Shown here: positions 32,023-41,755 of the stretch, piece after piece
Layout: each line of letters begins with the position of its first letter
How positions within the stretch are numbered: position 1 is the first letter of the stretch
DNA from: CAVSUR01 sp963846005
GTDB lineage: Bacteria > Actinomycetota > Actinomycetes > Streptosporangiales > Streptosporangiaceae
Length of the DNA stretch: 64,000 nucleotides
Assembly (NCBI GenBank): GCA_963846005.1
Contig: CAWJUH010000003.1
Coordinates: 186,001 to 250,000 of the forward strand
Direction: 5' to 3'
Translations under genes and position numbers: made by a program
Notes under the pieces: model-generated
Seen by the model: only the letters and a program-made list of their open reading frames with translations
Told to the model about the DNA's origin: nothing
The model's database searches: none

Positions 32023-33807
32023 TCAGGTGGCCAGCGTGGTGCCGTACGGCGAGTGGAGCTTGTCGAGCACCTTGCCGCTGCCCAGGTACATGTGCACGCC
32101 GCAGGGCAGGCACGGGTCGAAGCTGCGCACGGTCCGCATGATGTCGATGCCCTTGAACGACTCCTTCGGGTTCTCCTCGAAGATCGGCGTGTTCTGCACC
32201 GCGTCCTCGTACGGGCCCGGCGTGCCGTAGCTGTCCCGGACGCTGGCGTTCCACGGGGTCGGCGGGTACGGATGGTAGTTGGCGATCTTGCCGCCGCGGA
32301 TGACCATGTGGTGCGACAGCACGCCGCGCACGGCCTCGGTGAACCCGCAGCTGGCGGCCTCGTCCGGGACGGCGAACGGCTCCCAGGTCTTGGTCCGCCC
32401 GGCCCGGATCTCGGCCAGCGCCTGCTCGGTGAAGTGCAGCGCGCAGGCGGCCGCGTAGGCCTGGAAGTAGGTCCGGGCCCGGTCCCGCTCGATCGCGTTG
32501 GACAGCGGCCGGCCCTGCGCGTCCTTCGGCACCTTCCACTCGAAGGTCACCTCGGGCTTGGTCACGGTCTTGGGCAGGTTGATCAGCACGCTGTCCCCGG
32601 TGGACTTGACGTAGCCGAAGTCCACCAGGCGGCCCTGCGCGGTCGCCCACAACCGGGCGATCGGGCCGCCGCCGGTGTCGGCGGCCAGGTGGTCGGTGCC
32701 GTCGAACCAGCGCGGCGACATGACCCAGCTGTACTTGTTGTCGAAGTCGCGCTTGGCCGGCCGGGGGATGGTGTGCTGGTTCCACGGGTGCCTGCGGTCC
32801 ACCGGGTTGCCCAGCGGGTCGCGGGTCACGAACATCTCCTGGTCTTCCCAGTCCTCGTAGTAGGAGGAGCCGAGCAGGATGCGGATGCCCAGGTTGATCT
32901 CGACCAGGTCGTTGGTGAGCAGCTGCCCGTCGCGGATCACGCCGGGGCTGACGAACATCTTGCGGCCCCAGTCGGTCATGGTGTCGTACTGGAAGTTGCA
33001 AGCTTCGGGATCGTTGAAGCTGCCCCAGCACACCATGTCGGCCCGGCGGCGGCCGACCTCCTCATAGCCCGGCAGCGCGGCGTAGATGAAGTCGAACAGG
33101 TCGTCGTGCATCGGCACCACGCGCTTCATGAACTCGACGTAGCGCATCAGCCGGGTCAGGTAGTCGGTGAACAGCTGCACGGTGGGGGTGGTGCCGACGC
33201 CGCCTGGATACAGCGTCGAGGGGTGCACGTGCCGCCCCTCCATCAGGCAGAACATCTCCCGGGTGGACCGCGATACCTGCAGCGCCTCGCGGTAGAACTC
33301 GCCCTCCAGCGGGTTCAGCGAGCGCATGATGTCGCCGATGGTCTTATAGCCGTGGTCGGCGGCGTGCGGCGCCTCGGTGCGGTTGGCCTGCTCCAGCACC
33401 CCGGGGTTGGTCTCGCCGACCATCCGCGCGCAGAAGTCGACCCCCACCAGGTTCTCCTGGTAGATGTTGTGGTCGAACATGTACTCCGCGGCCTCGCCGA
33501 GGTTGATGATCCACTCACCCAGGGCCGGCGGCCGTACCCTGTAGGCCATGTTCTGCGCGTACACCGAGCAGGTGGCGTGGTTGTCGCCGCAGATGCCGCA
33601 GATACGGCTGGTGATGAAGTGCGCGTCCCGCGGGTCCTTGCCCTTCATGAAGATGCTGTAGCCGCGGAAGATCGACGAGGTGCTGTGGCACTCGACGACC
33701 TTCTTCTGCTTGAAGTCGATCTTGGTGTAGATGCCCAGGCTGCCCACGATCCGGGTGATCGGGTCCCAGGCCATCTCTACGATGCCGGTGTCCTCGGCCG
33801 TCGTCAT
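32023..33807 (-). CDS. [NiFe]-hydrogenase large subunit, group 1h type
   Basis: A 594-residue catalytic subunit that binds the NiFe(CN)2CO centre and oxidises H2. The L1 motif RICGICGDNH holds C70 and C73; the L2 motif DPCLPCGVH holds C566, C569 and H572. A 22-residue tail after H572 must be removed by the endopeptidase encoded at 38269. Overall sequence (GMFDHNIYQ-type helix, DFDNKYSWVMSPRW) fits the high-affinity actinobacterial enzymes that scavenge atmospheric H2. There is no export signal. It lies 61 bases after the small subunit gene. Confidence 0.97.
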   Translation of the reverse strand: MTTAEDTGIVEMAWDPITRIVGSLGIYTKIDFKQKKVVECHSTSSIFRGYSIFMKGKDPRDAHFITSRICGICGDNHATCSVYAQNMAYRVRPPALGEWIINLGEAAEYMFDHNIYQENLVGVDFCARMVGETNPGVLEQANRTEAPHAADHGYKTIGDIMRSLNPLEGEFYREALQVSRSTREMFCLMEGRHVHPSTLYPGGVGTTPTVQLFTDYLTRLMRYVEFMKRVVPMHDDLFDFIYAALPGYEEVGRRRADMVCWGSFNDPEACNFQYDTMTDWGRKMFVSPGVIRDGQLLTNDLVEINLGIRILLGSSYYEDWEDQEMFVTRDPLGNPVDRRHPWNQHTIPRPAKRDFDNKYSWVMSPRWFDGTDHLAADTGGGPIARLWATAQGRLVDFGYVKSTGDSVLINLPKTVTKPEVTFEWKVPKDAQGRPLSNAIERDRARTYFQAYAAACALHFTEQALAEIRAGRTKTWEPFAVPDEAASCGFTEAVRGVLSHHMVIRGGKIANYHPYPPTPWNASVRDSYGTPGPYEDAVQNTPIFEENPKESFKGIDIMRTVRSFDPCLPCGVHMYLGSGKVLDKLHSPYGTTLAT

Positions 33808-33868
33808 CGCGTCCTCGCTCTCCCTCTTCGGGGCGTGGCTGCCGTGCGGGCGCCTGCGCCGGTCGGTG

Positions 33869-34939
<1,071 letters not shown>

Positions 34940-35077
34940 CGCGAGGCCACCTCCCTCGCTCCTGGGCGGACAGCGCTGGTAACGGCAATGCGCACGCTGC
35001 GACGGGCCGCGCCGGTCTGGCCTTGCAGGTCACGACCCACCTCGCCTTCGTGGCATTCGTGATGCGCAGGTGCCTGC

Positions 35078-35106
35078 ATGCTAGACCCGTGACAGTCCGG
35101 GGACAA
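35078..35106 (-). promoter_or_regulatory. promoter of the hydrogenase structural operon
   Basis: On the minus strand TTGTCC (35106-35101) and TAGCAT (35083-35078) are 17 bases apart, a good housekeeping-type promoter. It would start transcription near 35072, leaving a leader of about 130 bases before the TTG start of the small subunit. Confidence 0.5.
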
Positions 35107-35116
35107 GACACCGCAG

Positions 35117-35146
35117 CCAGTCCACCGGACAGAAATGTCTGACTGG
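35117..35146. promoter_or_regulatory. nested palindrome upstream of the hydrogenase promoter
   Basis: Outer arms CCAGTC (35117-35122) and GACTGG (35141-35146) enclose GGACA-GAAA-TGTCT (35127-35140), an imperfect 14-bp palindrome. It lies some 10-40 bases upstream of the -35, a position suited to an activator. No known consensus is matched. Confidence 0.45.
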
Positions 35147-35328
35147 CCGGACGGGCGCTGAGCAGCGCCAAGACCGGGGCGGGCCCGCGCGGGCCGCACG
35201 GCGCCGCCCGCGCGGGACAGGAATGCCCGGAGGGTTACCGGACATAGCAGGATGCACGTACGCTGGCCTCACCCCTGGTCGCGGCGTGATCGCGGCACGG
35301 GGTGACGGCCCGGAGGAGAAGATCAGCG

Positions 35329-36048
35329 GTGGCGGAGGCCAGTTACGGTCCCGGTACGGGTGCTTACGGCTCGCCCGGCGACTCGATCGAGGTCGTGCCG
35401 GTCGTCGTGCTCTCGCAGGTGTTCACCGCCCGGCCCTCCTCGATCCCCGACATCCGCGACTTCGTCCGCCGCTGCCTGGCCGAGTCGCCGCTGACCGAGG
35501 AAGGCACCCGGGAAGTCGGCGAGACCGTCTTCCGCGCGCTGCTGGACGCGGCCGGGCCCACCGGCTCGATCCAGGTGGCCTTCCGCATCTTCCCCGAGCA
35601 CGTCGAGGTGGACGTGCTGCACTCCGACACCGCCATCACCCCGCCGACCCTGCCAGGACCGCCGGTCGTCCGCGGCACCGGCCCGCGCCCGCTCGGCGTG
35701 CCGGAGGCCGACGGCCCGGCCCCGGCGCAGCAGGGCCTGCCCGGACCGCCGGGCCGGGGCGCGGGCACGGCTCCCGGCGCGGCCCCGGCCGCCGATCCGG
35801 CCGCCGCAGCGGACCCGGCGGCTGCCCCCGGCCCGGCCGCGGCGCCGGGCCCCGGCGGCCAGCCGGCCACGTTCGCGGAGTGGATGTCCAGCGCGCTGCG
35901 CCGCGAGGGACTGACCCAGGAGGCGGCGGCGCGCCAGCTCGGCGTGTCGGTGAAAACCGTGAGCCGCTGGGTCGGCGGGGCCACCGAGCCTCGGATGCGG
36001 GACCTGCGGCGCATCCAGGAACTCTTCGGCGAGGTGCCGCTCCCGTAG
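35329..36048 (+). CDS. HTH regulator with N-terminal anti-sigma-like domain
   Basis: A 239-residue protein from GTG 35329, with GGAGGAG ten bases upstream; a GTG at 35302 is an alternative. About 20-105 resembles a degenerate RsbW-type ATPase fold (ARPSSIPDIRDFVRRCLAES, then EGTREVGETVFRALLDAAG) without an obvious ATP box. An Ala/Pro-rich linker follows. A clear XRE-type helix-turn-helix lies at about 180-235 (LTQEAAARQLGVSVKTVSRW). It is the first gene of the plus-strand maturation operon and divergent from the structural operon, so it is the best candidate for the cluster's regulator. Confidence 0.8.
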   Translation: MAEASYGPGTGAYGSPGDSIEVVPVVVLSQVFTARPSSIPDIRDFVRRCLAESPLTEEGTREVGETVFRALLDAAGPTGSIQVAFRIFPEHVEVDVLHSDTAITPPTLPGPPVVRGTGPRPLGVPEADGPAPAQQGLPGPPGRGAGTAPGAAPAADPAAAADPAAAPGPAAAPGPGGQPATFAEWMSSALRREGLTQEAAARQLGVSVKTVSRWVGGATEPRMRDLRRIQELFGEVPLP

Positions 36049-36133
36049 CAGCCACAGCTGTCCGGGCCTGACCACTGGACGTCCCCCCACATGTGTCCTA
36101 CGGTGCTGCCATGACCAGTCGGGCGGTGCTGCC

Positions 36134-36697
36134 ATGACCAGCGGGTCAGAGCAGGTGCAGCTCAGCGCCGAACGCGGTCACATCACGTTAAAGACAGCGC
36201 GGGAGGGGATGGCCGGGAAGGCCGGGCACGACCTGACCATCGGTGTTACCCGCTGGTCAGCGGAGCTGACGACCGGCCAGGACGGATCCCCGACCAGTCT
36301 CGAGGCGCACATCGACATGGGCTCACTGGCCGTCATCGCCGGCACCGGCGGTCTCAAGCCGCTGACCGACCGGGACAAGCGGGAGATCGCGGTGACCGCG
36401 CGCAAGGTGCTGCGCGCCGACCGCAGCCCGGAGGCGGTCTACGCAGCCGACGGCTTCGAGCCGGACGCGGCCGGCGGCGGGGTCATCCGCGGCACCCTCA
36501 CGCTGGCGGGCACGAGCAACCCGCTGCCGCTGCAGGTCCGCAGGACCGGTGCGGACAGCTACCAGGTCACCGCGACGGTGGTGCAGACCCAGTTCGGCAT
36601 CAAGCCCTACACCGGCTTCCTCGGCGCGCTCAAGGTCCGGGACGCCGTCGAGGTCACCGCGGAGATCACCATGCCGCAGCCGGAGGCCGCTGGGTGA
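36134..36697 (+). CDS. YceI-family protein
   Basis: A 187-residue lipocalin-like beta barrel of the YceI family. Members bind isoprenoid or other lipids, some in quinone metabolism. Recognisable segments are MAGKAGHDLTIGVTRWSAEL near the start and QTQFGIKPYTGFLGALKVRD near the end. It lacks the signal peptide that many YceI proteins have. Its stop overlaps the next start (GTGA), so it belongs to the maturation operon. A link between the cytosolic hydrogenase and membrane quinone would be attractive but is inference. Confidence 0.88.
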   Translation: MTSGSEQVQLSAERGHITLKTAREGMAGKAGHDLTIGVTRWSAELTTGQDGSPTSLEAHIDMGSLAVIAGTGGLKPLTDRDKREIAVTARKVLRADRSPEAVYAADGFEPDAAGGGVIRGTLTLAGTSNPLPLQVRRTGADSYQVTATVVQTQFGIKPYTGFLGALKVRDAVEVTAEITMPQPEAAG

Positions 36698-37347
36698 CCG
36701 GGCCCGGCCCGCCGCCGACCGCCCCGGGCACCGGCGCACCGCCGGTCCCGGGCGAGGTCAGCGCGCTGTTCGAGCGGCGGGCGCAGCCGCTGGAGGAGCT
36801 TGCCGGGCAGGCCGGGCAGGTGGCCGCCGCCTGCCATGACATGGCGGTGCGGTTCCACCGGGGCGGCAAGCTGGTGGTGTTCGGCACCGGCGGGGCCAGC
36901 ACTGACGCCCAGCATGTGGCCGTCGAATTCGTGCACCCGGTGATCGTCGGCAAGCGGGCCCTCCCGGCCATCTCGCTGACCTGCGACGTCGCCACCGTGA
37001 CCGGCGTCGCCGCGCAGGAGGGGATGGGCAGCATCTTCTCCCATCAGCTGCGCTACCTGGCCGACCCCGCCGACATCGCGCTCGGCATCTCGGCCGACGG
37101 CGACTGCGTCAGCGTGCTGGCCGGCCTGCGCGCCGCCCGCGAGCTCGGCCTGCTGACCATCGCGCTGGCCGGGGCCGGCGGAGGCGCCATCGGGGCCAGT
37201 TCTGCGGTGGACCACCTGCTGGTCACCGCGGCCACCGACCCGCGGATCGTCAAGGAAGTGCAGGTGACCACCTACCACGTGCTGTGGGAGCTGGTGCACG
37301 TGTTCTTCGAGCAGCCCGGCGTGCTCGGCCCGGGGGTGGTCGCGTGA
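36694..37347 (+). CDS. SIS-domain protein 1 (GmhA-like)
   Basis: A 217-residue sugar-isomerase fold from GTG 36694. The phosphate-binding region is KLVVFGTGGASTDAQHVAVEF, and the second half has ALGISADGDCVSVLAGLRAAR. GmhA-type enzymes isomerise sedoheptulose 7-phosphate, but here the catalytic environment differs (SADGD replaces STSGN), so it may bind rather than convert a sugar phosphate. The C-terminal VQVTTYHVLWELVHVFFEQ is shared with SIS protein 2. It is coupled by overlapping codons on both sides within the hydrogenase maturation operon. Confidence 0.85.
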   Translation: MTGPGPPPTAPGTGAPPVPGEVSALFERRAQPLEELAGQAGQVAAACHDMAVRFHRGGKLVVFGTGGASTDAQHVAVEFVHPVIVGKRALPAISLTCDVATVTGVAAQEGMGSIFSHQLRYLADPADIALGISADGDCVSVLAGLRAARELGLLTIALAGAGGGAIGASSAVDHLLVTAATDPRIVKEVQVTTYHVLWELVHVFFEQPGVLGPGVVA

Positions 37348-37592
37348 GCGACGCACGCGCAGCGGGCGGAGAAGCGAACCAGGCAGCACTGAGCGAGTGC
37401 CACGGTGACTTCTGCATCACCTGCTCCGACACCGCGGTCACGGTCACCGTCACCGCGCTGCTGCCCGACGACATGGCCCGGGTGGACACCGGCGCCGGGA
37501 CCGAGGAGGTCAGCGTAGCGCTGGTCAGCGCCGGGGTCGGCGACACCATCCTGGTGCACGCCCGGGAGGCGATCGCGGTGGTGCCGGGATGA
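37344..37592 (+). CDS. HypC-like protein lacking the N-terminal cysteine
   Basis: An 82-residue protein from GTG 37344. The core LPDDMARVDTGAG...VSVALVSAGVGDTILVHAREAIAVV follows the HypC/HupF barrel, ending like GDYVLVHxGFAI of HypC. The essential Cys at position 2 of HypC (MCLGIPG) is absent; instead there is an internal SECHGDFCITCSD with three cysteines. It may be a specialised Fe(CN)2CO carrier or a metal-binding paralogue. A normal HypC is encoded at 38870. It sits between two SIS-domain genes with overlapping start and stop codons. Confidence 0.78.
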   Translation: MSDARAAGGEANQAALSECHGDFCITCSDTAVTVTVTALLPDDMARVDTGAGTEEVSVALVSAGVGDTILVHAREAIAVVPG

Positions 37593-38272
37593 CCGGCCCC
37601 GGCGAGCCCGCGGCCGGCTCGGTCGAGTCGCTGTACCCGTTCCTGTACTCGGGCAGCACCGACCTGTCCGCCGTGCTGGACCAGGTGCGCCAGTCGACGG
37701 TGGCCAAGGCGGCCGAGATCGTCGCGCTGCGCCGCACGGTCGCCGGGCAGGACGGCGAGCGGCTGGCGGGCTGCGCGCGGGAGATGGCCGAGCGGTTCGC
37801 GGCCGGCGGCCGGCTGCTCGCGTTCGGCAACGGCGGCAGCGCCACCGACGCCCAGCAGCTGGCCACCTTGTTCCTGCACCCGGGCGGGGCCAGCCAGCCG
37901 CTGCCCGCGCTGGGGCTGGCCAGCGACACCTCCGTGCTCACCGCGCTGGCCAACGACATCGGCGCGGACGTGATCTTCGCCCGGCAGGTCGCGGCCATGG
38001 GCACCAAGGGCGACATCGCCGTCGGCCTGTCCACCAGCGGCAACTCCGATAACCTGCTGCGCGCCTTCGACGAGGCGGCGCGGCGCGGGATGCTCACCAT
38101 CGGCATCGCCGGGTACACCGGCGGCAAGATGGCCGAGCTGGACAGCATCGACTACCTGTTCGTCGCCCCGTCGTCCTCGGTGCACCGCATCCAGGAGGCG
38201 CAGACCACGATCTACCACGCACTGTGGGAACTCACCCAGGGCGCGCTGCGCCGGGAGCAGGGGGCCCGGTGA
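37589..38272 (+). CDS. SIS-domain protein 2 (GmhA-like)
   Basis: A 227-residue protein with a more canonical GmhA/DiaA pattern: LLAFGNGGSATDAQQLATLF and IAVGLSTSGNSDNLLRAF, ending SSSVHRIQEAQTTIYHALWE. It shares the C-terminal helix motif with SIS protein 1, so the two may form a heteromer with one active and one altered site. Its substrate in a hydrogenase operon is unknown; binding of a carbamoyl- or sugar-phosphate intermediate is speculation. ATG 37589 overlaps the HypC-like stop; the stop overlaps the endopeptidase start. Confidence 0.88.
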   Translation: MTGPGEPAAGSVESLYPFLYSGSTDLSAVLDQVRQSTVAKAAEIVALRRTVAGQDGERLAGCAREMAERFAAGGRLLAFGNGGSATDAQQLATLFLHPGGASQPLPALGLASDTSVLTALANDIGADVIFARQVAAMGTKGDIAVGLSTSGNSDNLLRAFDEAARRGMLTIGIAGYTGGKMAELDSIDYLFVAPSSSVHRIQEAQTTIYHALWELTQGALRREQGAR

Positions 38273-38851
38273 CCGAGCGCACGCTGATCGCGGGGATCGG
38301 CAACATCTTCTGCTCCGACGACGGCTTCGGGGTGGAGGTGGCGCACCGGCTGATGACGGAAGCCCTGCCGCCGGGGGTCGAGGTCAAGGACTACGGCATC
38401 CGCGGCCTGCACCTGGCCTACGACCTCGCCGCCGGCTTCCGCACCGCGATCCTGGTCGACGCGGTGGCCCGCGGCGGGCCGCCGGGCACGGTGTACGTGA
38501 TCGAGCCGGACCGCACCCCGGCCGGCAGCCCGCAGCCAGGCGGCCCGCAGTCGTCCGGCCCGCAGTCATCCGGCCCGGCGCCCCCGGCCGGGCCTGCTGC
38601 TGGGGGCCCGCTGCTGGACGCGCACGGAATGCAGCCGGACGTGGTGCTGCAGATGCTGGACACGCTCGGCGGGCCTGGCTGGCGGGACGATACTGATCGT
38701 CGGCTGCGAGCCGGCCAGCACCGACTACGGCATCGGGCTGACCCGGCCGGTCAGCGCGGCGATCGGGGAGGCGATCTCGGTGGTATGGCGGCTGGCAGAC
38801 GACGAGCATGCGGCCCGGCCGGGGCATCCGGCCGGCGAGCGGCATGGCTGA
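38269..38851 (+). CDS. hydrogenase maturation endopeptidase, apparent frameshift
   Basis: From GTG 38269 the protein reads LIAGIGNIFCSDDGFGVEV, typical of the HyaD/HycI family, with Ni-sensing acidic residues in SDDG and in ILVDAV, and LDAHGMQPDVVLQMLDTLGG. The frame then leaves the homology. A shift at the GGG run 38671-38673 (one extra base) restores TILIVGCEPASTDYGIGLT and ISVVWRLADDEH, ending at TGA 38849-38851. A Gly/Pro/Ser-rich insert (about 82-118) is unusual. The enzyme should cleave the 22-residue tail of the large subunit. The disruption is probably a sequencing error, since the operon is otherwise intact. Confidence 0.85.
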
Positions 38852-38869
38852 CAGGCGGAGGGAGGTCCC

Positions 38870-39142
38870 ATGTGCCTCGGCATTCCGGGTGAGGTGATCG
38901 AGTACCTGCCGGACCAGCCCGACCTGGCCCGGGTGGACGTCAGCGGCGTGCGGCGGGTCATCAACGTCGGGCTGCTGTCGGACGACCCGCCGGAGGCGGG
39001 CGAGTGGGTGCTGATCCACGTCGGGTTCGCGCTGTCGAAGATCGACGAGGCCGAGGCGGCCTCGGCGCTGGCGTTCCTGGAGGGGATCGGCCAGGCCTAC
39101 GAGGACGAGATCGCGGCCCTGGCCGAGTCGCGGATCGAGTAG
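38870..39142 (+). CDS. hypC: hydrogenase maturation chaperone HypC
   Basis: A 90-residue protein beginning MCLGIPGEVIEYL with the essential Cys2. It continues ARVDVSGVRRVINVGLL and GEWVLIHVGFALSKIDEAEA. HypC carries the Fe(CN)2CO group with HypD and delivers it to the large subunit. A GGAGGGAGG ribosome binding site precedes ATG 38870. It is part of the plus-strand maturation operon, followed 14 bases later by hypD. Confidence 0.95.
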   Translation: MCLGIPGEVIEYLPDQPDLARVDVSGVRRVINVGLLSDDPPEAGEWVLIHVGFALSKIDEAEAASALAFLEGIGQAYEDEIAALAESRIE

Positions 39143-39156
39143 GGAGCAGATGCCCG

Positions 39157-40284
39157 ATGCGCTTCGTCGACGAATTCCGTGATGCGGACACCGCGCACGC
39201 GCTGGCCGCGAAGATCGCTGAGCTGTGCGAGCCCGGCCGCCAGTACAAGCTGATGGAGGTGTGCGGCGGCCACACCCACACGATCTACAAGCACGGCCTC
39301 GAGGACTACCTGCCCGAGCAGATCACCCTGGTGCACGGGCCCGGCTGCCCGGTCTGCGTGATCCCGATGGGCCGGGTGGACGACGCGATGGCCCTGGCCG
39401 CCGAGCCGGACGTCATCATGACCTCGTTCGGCGACATGATGCGGGTGCCGGGCAGCGACGGGTCGTTCTTCGACGCCAAGGCCCGCGGCACGGACATCCG
39501 GATGGTGTACTCGCCGCTGGACTCGCTCAAGATCGCCCGCCAGAACCCCGGCAAGCGCGTGGTGTTCATGGCCATCGGGTTCGAGACCACTGCGCCGTCG
39601 ACGGCCATGACGCTGCTGCGCGCGGCGAAGGAGGGCCTGGGCAACTTCTCCGTGTTCTGCAATCACGTCACGATCGTGCCGGCCATCAAGGCCATCCTGG
39701 ACTCCCCTGACCTGCGGCTGGACGGCTTCATCGGCCCCGGCCACGTCTCTACCGTGATCGGCTGCCGGCCCTATGAGTTCATCGCCAGCGACTACGGCAA
39801 GCCGGTGGTCACGGCCGGCTTCGAGCCGCTGGACATCCTGCAGTCGATCTACATGCTGATGCTGCAGCTGTCCCGCGGCGAGGCAATCGTGCAGAACCAG
39901 TACTCCCGGGTCGTGCCGTGGGACGGCAACCCGGTCGCGCTGCGGGCCATCGGCGAGACGATGGAGCTGCGGCCCTACTTCGAATGGCGCGGGCTCGGCT
40001 TCATCTCGCACTCCGCGCTCAAGGTCCGCGGCAGCTACGCCGCCTTCGACGCTGAGCAGCTGTTCTCGGTACCCGGCGTGCGGGTCGCCGACCCGAAGGC
40101 CTGCCAGTGCGGCGAGGTGCTCAAGGGCGTGCTCAAGCCGTGGGAGTGCAAGGTGTTCGGTACCGCGTGCACGCCGGAGACCCCCATCGGGACCTGCATG
40201 GTCTCGCCCGAGGGCGCCTGCGCCGCGTACTACAACTACGGGCGGCTGACCCGGACCCGGGTCAGCGAGGCGAGCCGGTCATGA
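39157..40284 (+). CDS. hypD: hydrogenase maturation protein HypD
   Basis: A 375-residue iron-sulfur scaffold on which Fe(CN)2CO is built with HypC and HypE. Signatures are MEVCGGHTHTIYKHG, HGPGCPVCVIP, FMAIGFETTAPSTA and GPGHVSTVIG. The C-terminal cysteines for the 4Fe-4S cluster are in CQCGEVLKG, WECKVFGTACTPETPIG and CMVSPEGAC. ATG 39157 has AGGGAG 11 bases upstream. The stop overlaps the hypE start. Confidence 0.96.
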   Translation: MRFVDEFRDADTAHALAAKIAELCEPGRQYKLMEVCGGHTHTIYKHGLEDYLPEQITLVHGPGCPVCVIPMGRVDDAMALAAEPDVIMTSFGDMMRVPGSDGSFFDAKARGTDIRMVYSPLDSLKIARQNPGKRVVFMAIGFETTAPSTAMTLLRAAKEGLGNFSVFCNHVTIVPAIKAILDSPDLRLDGFIGPGHVSTVIGCRPYEFIASDYGKPVVTAGFEPLDILQSIYMLMLQLSRGEAIVQNQYSRVVPWDGNPVALRAIGETMELRPYFEWRGLGFISHSALKVRGSYAAFDAEQLFSVPGVRVADPKACQCGEVLKGVLKPWECKVFGTACTPETPIGTCMVSPEGACAAYYNYGRLTRTRVSEASRS

Positions 40285-41393
40285 CCGTCGGCCACCACGG
40301 GTCGCCGCAGCCCGCGCCCGGCACGGTGCGCGAGGACCTGGTGCTCGAGCGCATTGACCGGGCCCGGCGGGCCCGGCCGCGGGTGCGCGAGGACCGGATC
40401 ACGATGTCGCACGGCGCGGGCGGCAAGGCCACCCAGACGCTGATCGAGGCGGTGTTCCTCGACGCGTTCCGCAACCCGCTGCTCGAGCCGCTTGAGGACT
40501 CGGCGCGGCTGGCCGTCGGCGGCACCGAGGTGGCGATGACCACCGACTCCTACGTGGTGTCCCCGCTGTTCTTCCCCGGCGGCAACATCGGCGACCTGGC
40601 CGTCAACGGCACCGTCAACGACCTCTCGGTGGCCGGGGCGGTGCCGCTGTTCCTGTCGGCCGGCTTCATCCTGGAGGAAGGCTTCCCGGTCGGGCAGCTG
40701 ACCGCGATCACCGCATCCATGCGGGCCGCGGCCGACGCGGCCGGCGTGCAGGTGGTCACCGGTGACACCAAGGTGGTCGAGCGGGGCAAGGCGGACGGCT
40801 GCTACATCAGCACCGCCGGGGTCGGGCGGCTCGATCCGGACCGGGTCCTCGGCGTGGCGCACGCCCGGCCGGGCGATGCGATCCTGGTATCCGGCCCGAT
40901 CGGCGACCACGGCGTGACGATCATGCTGGCCCGCGGTGAGCTGGACATCGAAGCCGACATCAGCTCCGACACCGCGCCGCTGAACGGCCTGGTCGCGGGC
41001 CTGCTCGGCGCCACCGGCGGGGTGCGGGCGCTGCGCGACGCCACCCGCGGCGGGGTGGCCACGATCCTGAACGAGATCGCGGCCGCAGCCGGGGTGGGCG
41101 TGCTGGTGAACGAGGACAGCCTGCCGGTGCGCTCCGCGGTGCGGGGCGCCTCCGAGCTGCTCGGCATCGACCCGATGTACGTCGCCTGCGAGGGACGGCT
41201 GGTGGCGGTGGTGGACGGCGGCTGCGCCGATGCCGCGCTGGCCGCGCTCCGCGCCCATCCGCAGGGCGCGGACGCCGCGATCATCGGGCAGGTGACCGCC
41301 GAACCGCCCGGCATCGTCTTGTGCAAGACCGCGTTCGGCGGCACCCGCATCGTGGACCTGCTGGTCGGCGATCCGCTCCCCCGGATCTGCTGA
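40281..41393 (+). CDS. hypE: hydrogenase maturation protein HypE
   Basis: A 370-residue AIR-synthase-fold enzyme. It dehydrates the carbamoyl group attached to its C-terminal cysteine to a thiocyanate, the source of the cyanide ligands. The invariant C-terminus PRIC is present. Other signatures are MSHGAGGKATQTLIE, GGTEVAMTTDSYVVSPLFFPGG split across the ATP site, and RDATRGGVATILNE. An extra N-terminal segment of about 37 residues precedes the core. ATG 40281 overlaps the hypD stop (ATGA). Confidence 0.96.
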   Translation: MTVGHHGSPQPAPGTVREDLVLERIDRARRARPRVREDRITMSHGAGGKATQTLIEAVFLDAFRNPLLEPLEDSARLAVGGTEVAMTTDSYVVSPLFFPGGNIGDLAVNGTVNDLSVAGAVPLFLSAGFILEEGFPVGQLTAITASMRAAADAAGVQVVTGDTKVVERGKADGCYISTAGVGRLDPDRVLGVAHARPGDAILVSGPIGDHGVTIMLARGELDIEADISSDTAPLNGLVAGLLGATGGVRALRDATRGGVATILNEIAAAAGVGVLVNEDSLPVRSAVRGASELLGIDPMYVACEGRLVAVVDGGCADAALAALRAHPQGADAAIIGQVTAEPPGIVLCKTAFGGTRIVDLLVGDPLPRIC

Positions 41394-41422
41394 TCCGCCT
41401 ACCTACAGAAAGAGCGACGCAC

Positions 41423-41752
41423 GTGCACGAACTGGCGATAACCGAGAGCGTGGTGCAGGCGGTGACGCAGCGGCTGCCGGACGCCAGGATCACCTGCGTG
41501 CGGCTGGAGATCGGCGCCCTGTCGGGCGTGGTAGCCGACTCGGTCAGGTTCTGCTTCGACCTGGTCGCCGAGGGCACCAACGCCGAGGGCGCCCGGCTGG
41601 AGATCACCGAGCCGCCGGGCCGGTGCAGCTGCCGGGTGTGCGGCCGGGAGTTCGCGCCGGACGGGCCGATCGCGCTGTGCCCGTGCGGCAGCGCCGAGGT
41701 GGCGGTGCTGGCCGGGCAGGACCTGCGCATCGCCTCGGTCCAGGTGGCCTGA
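41423..41752 (+). CDS. hypA: hydrogenase nickel incorporation protein HypA
   Basis: A 109-residue nickel metallochaperone from GTG 41423. The N-terminus (M)HELAITESVV supplies the nickel-binding His2. The zinc site is CRVCGREF and LCPCGSAEV; the second half is C-x-C rather than the textbook C-x2-C, a variant I recall in other actinobacterial HypA proteins. It works with HypB to insert nickel after the iron centre is in place. hypB begins three bases after its stop. Confidence 0.94.
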   Translation: MHELAITESVVQAVTQRLPDARITCVRLEIGALSGVVADSVRFCFDLVAEGTNAEGARLEITEPPGRCSCRVCGREFAPDGPIALCPCGSAEVAVLAGQDLRIASVQVA

Positions 41753-41755
41753 GCC

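Larger units (their letters stand above)
34940..35328. other. divergent control region of the hydrogenase cluster
   Basis: 389 bases between the small subunit gene (minus) and the HTH regulator gene (plus). It holds a minus-strand promoter and a nested palindrome, annotated separately. No gene is seen. This is the natural place for hydrogen- or starvation-responsive control of both operons. Confidence 0.6.
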
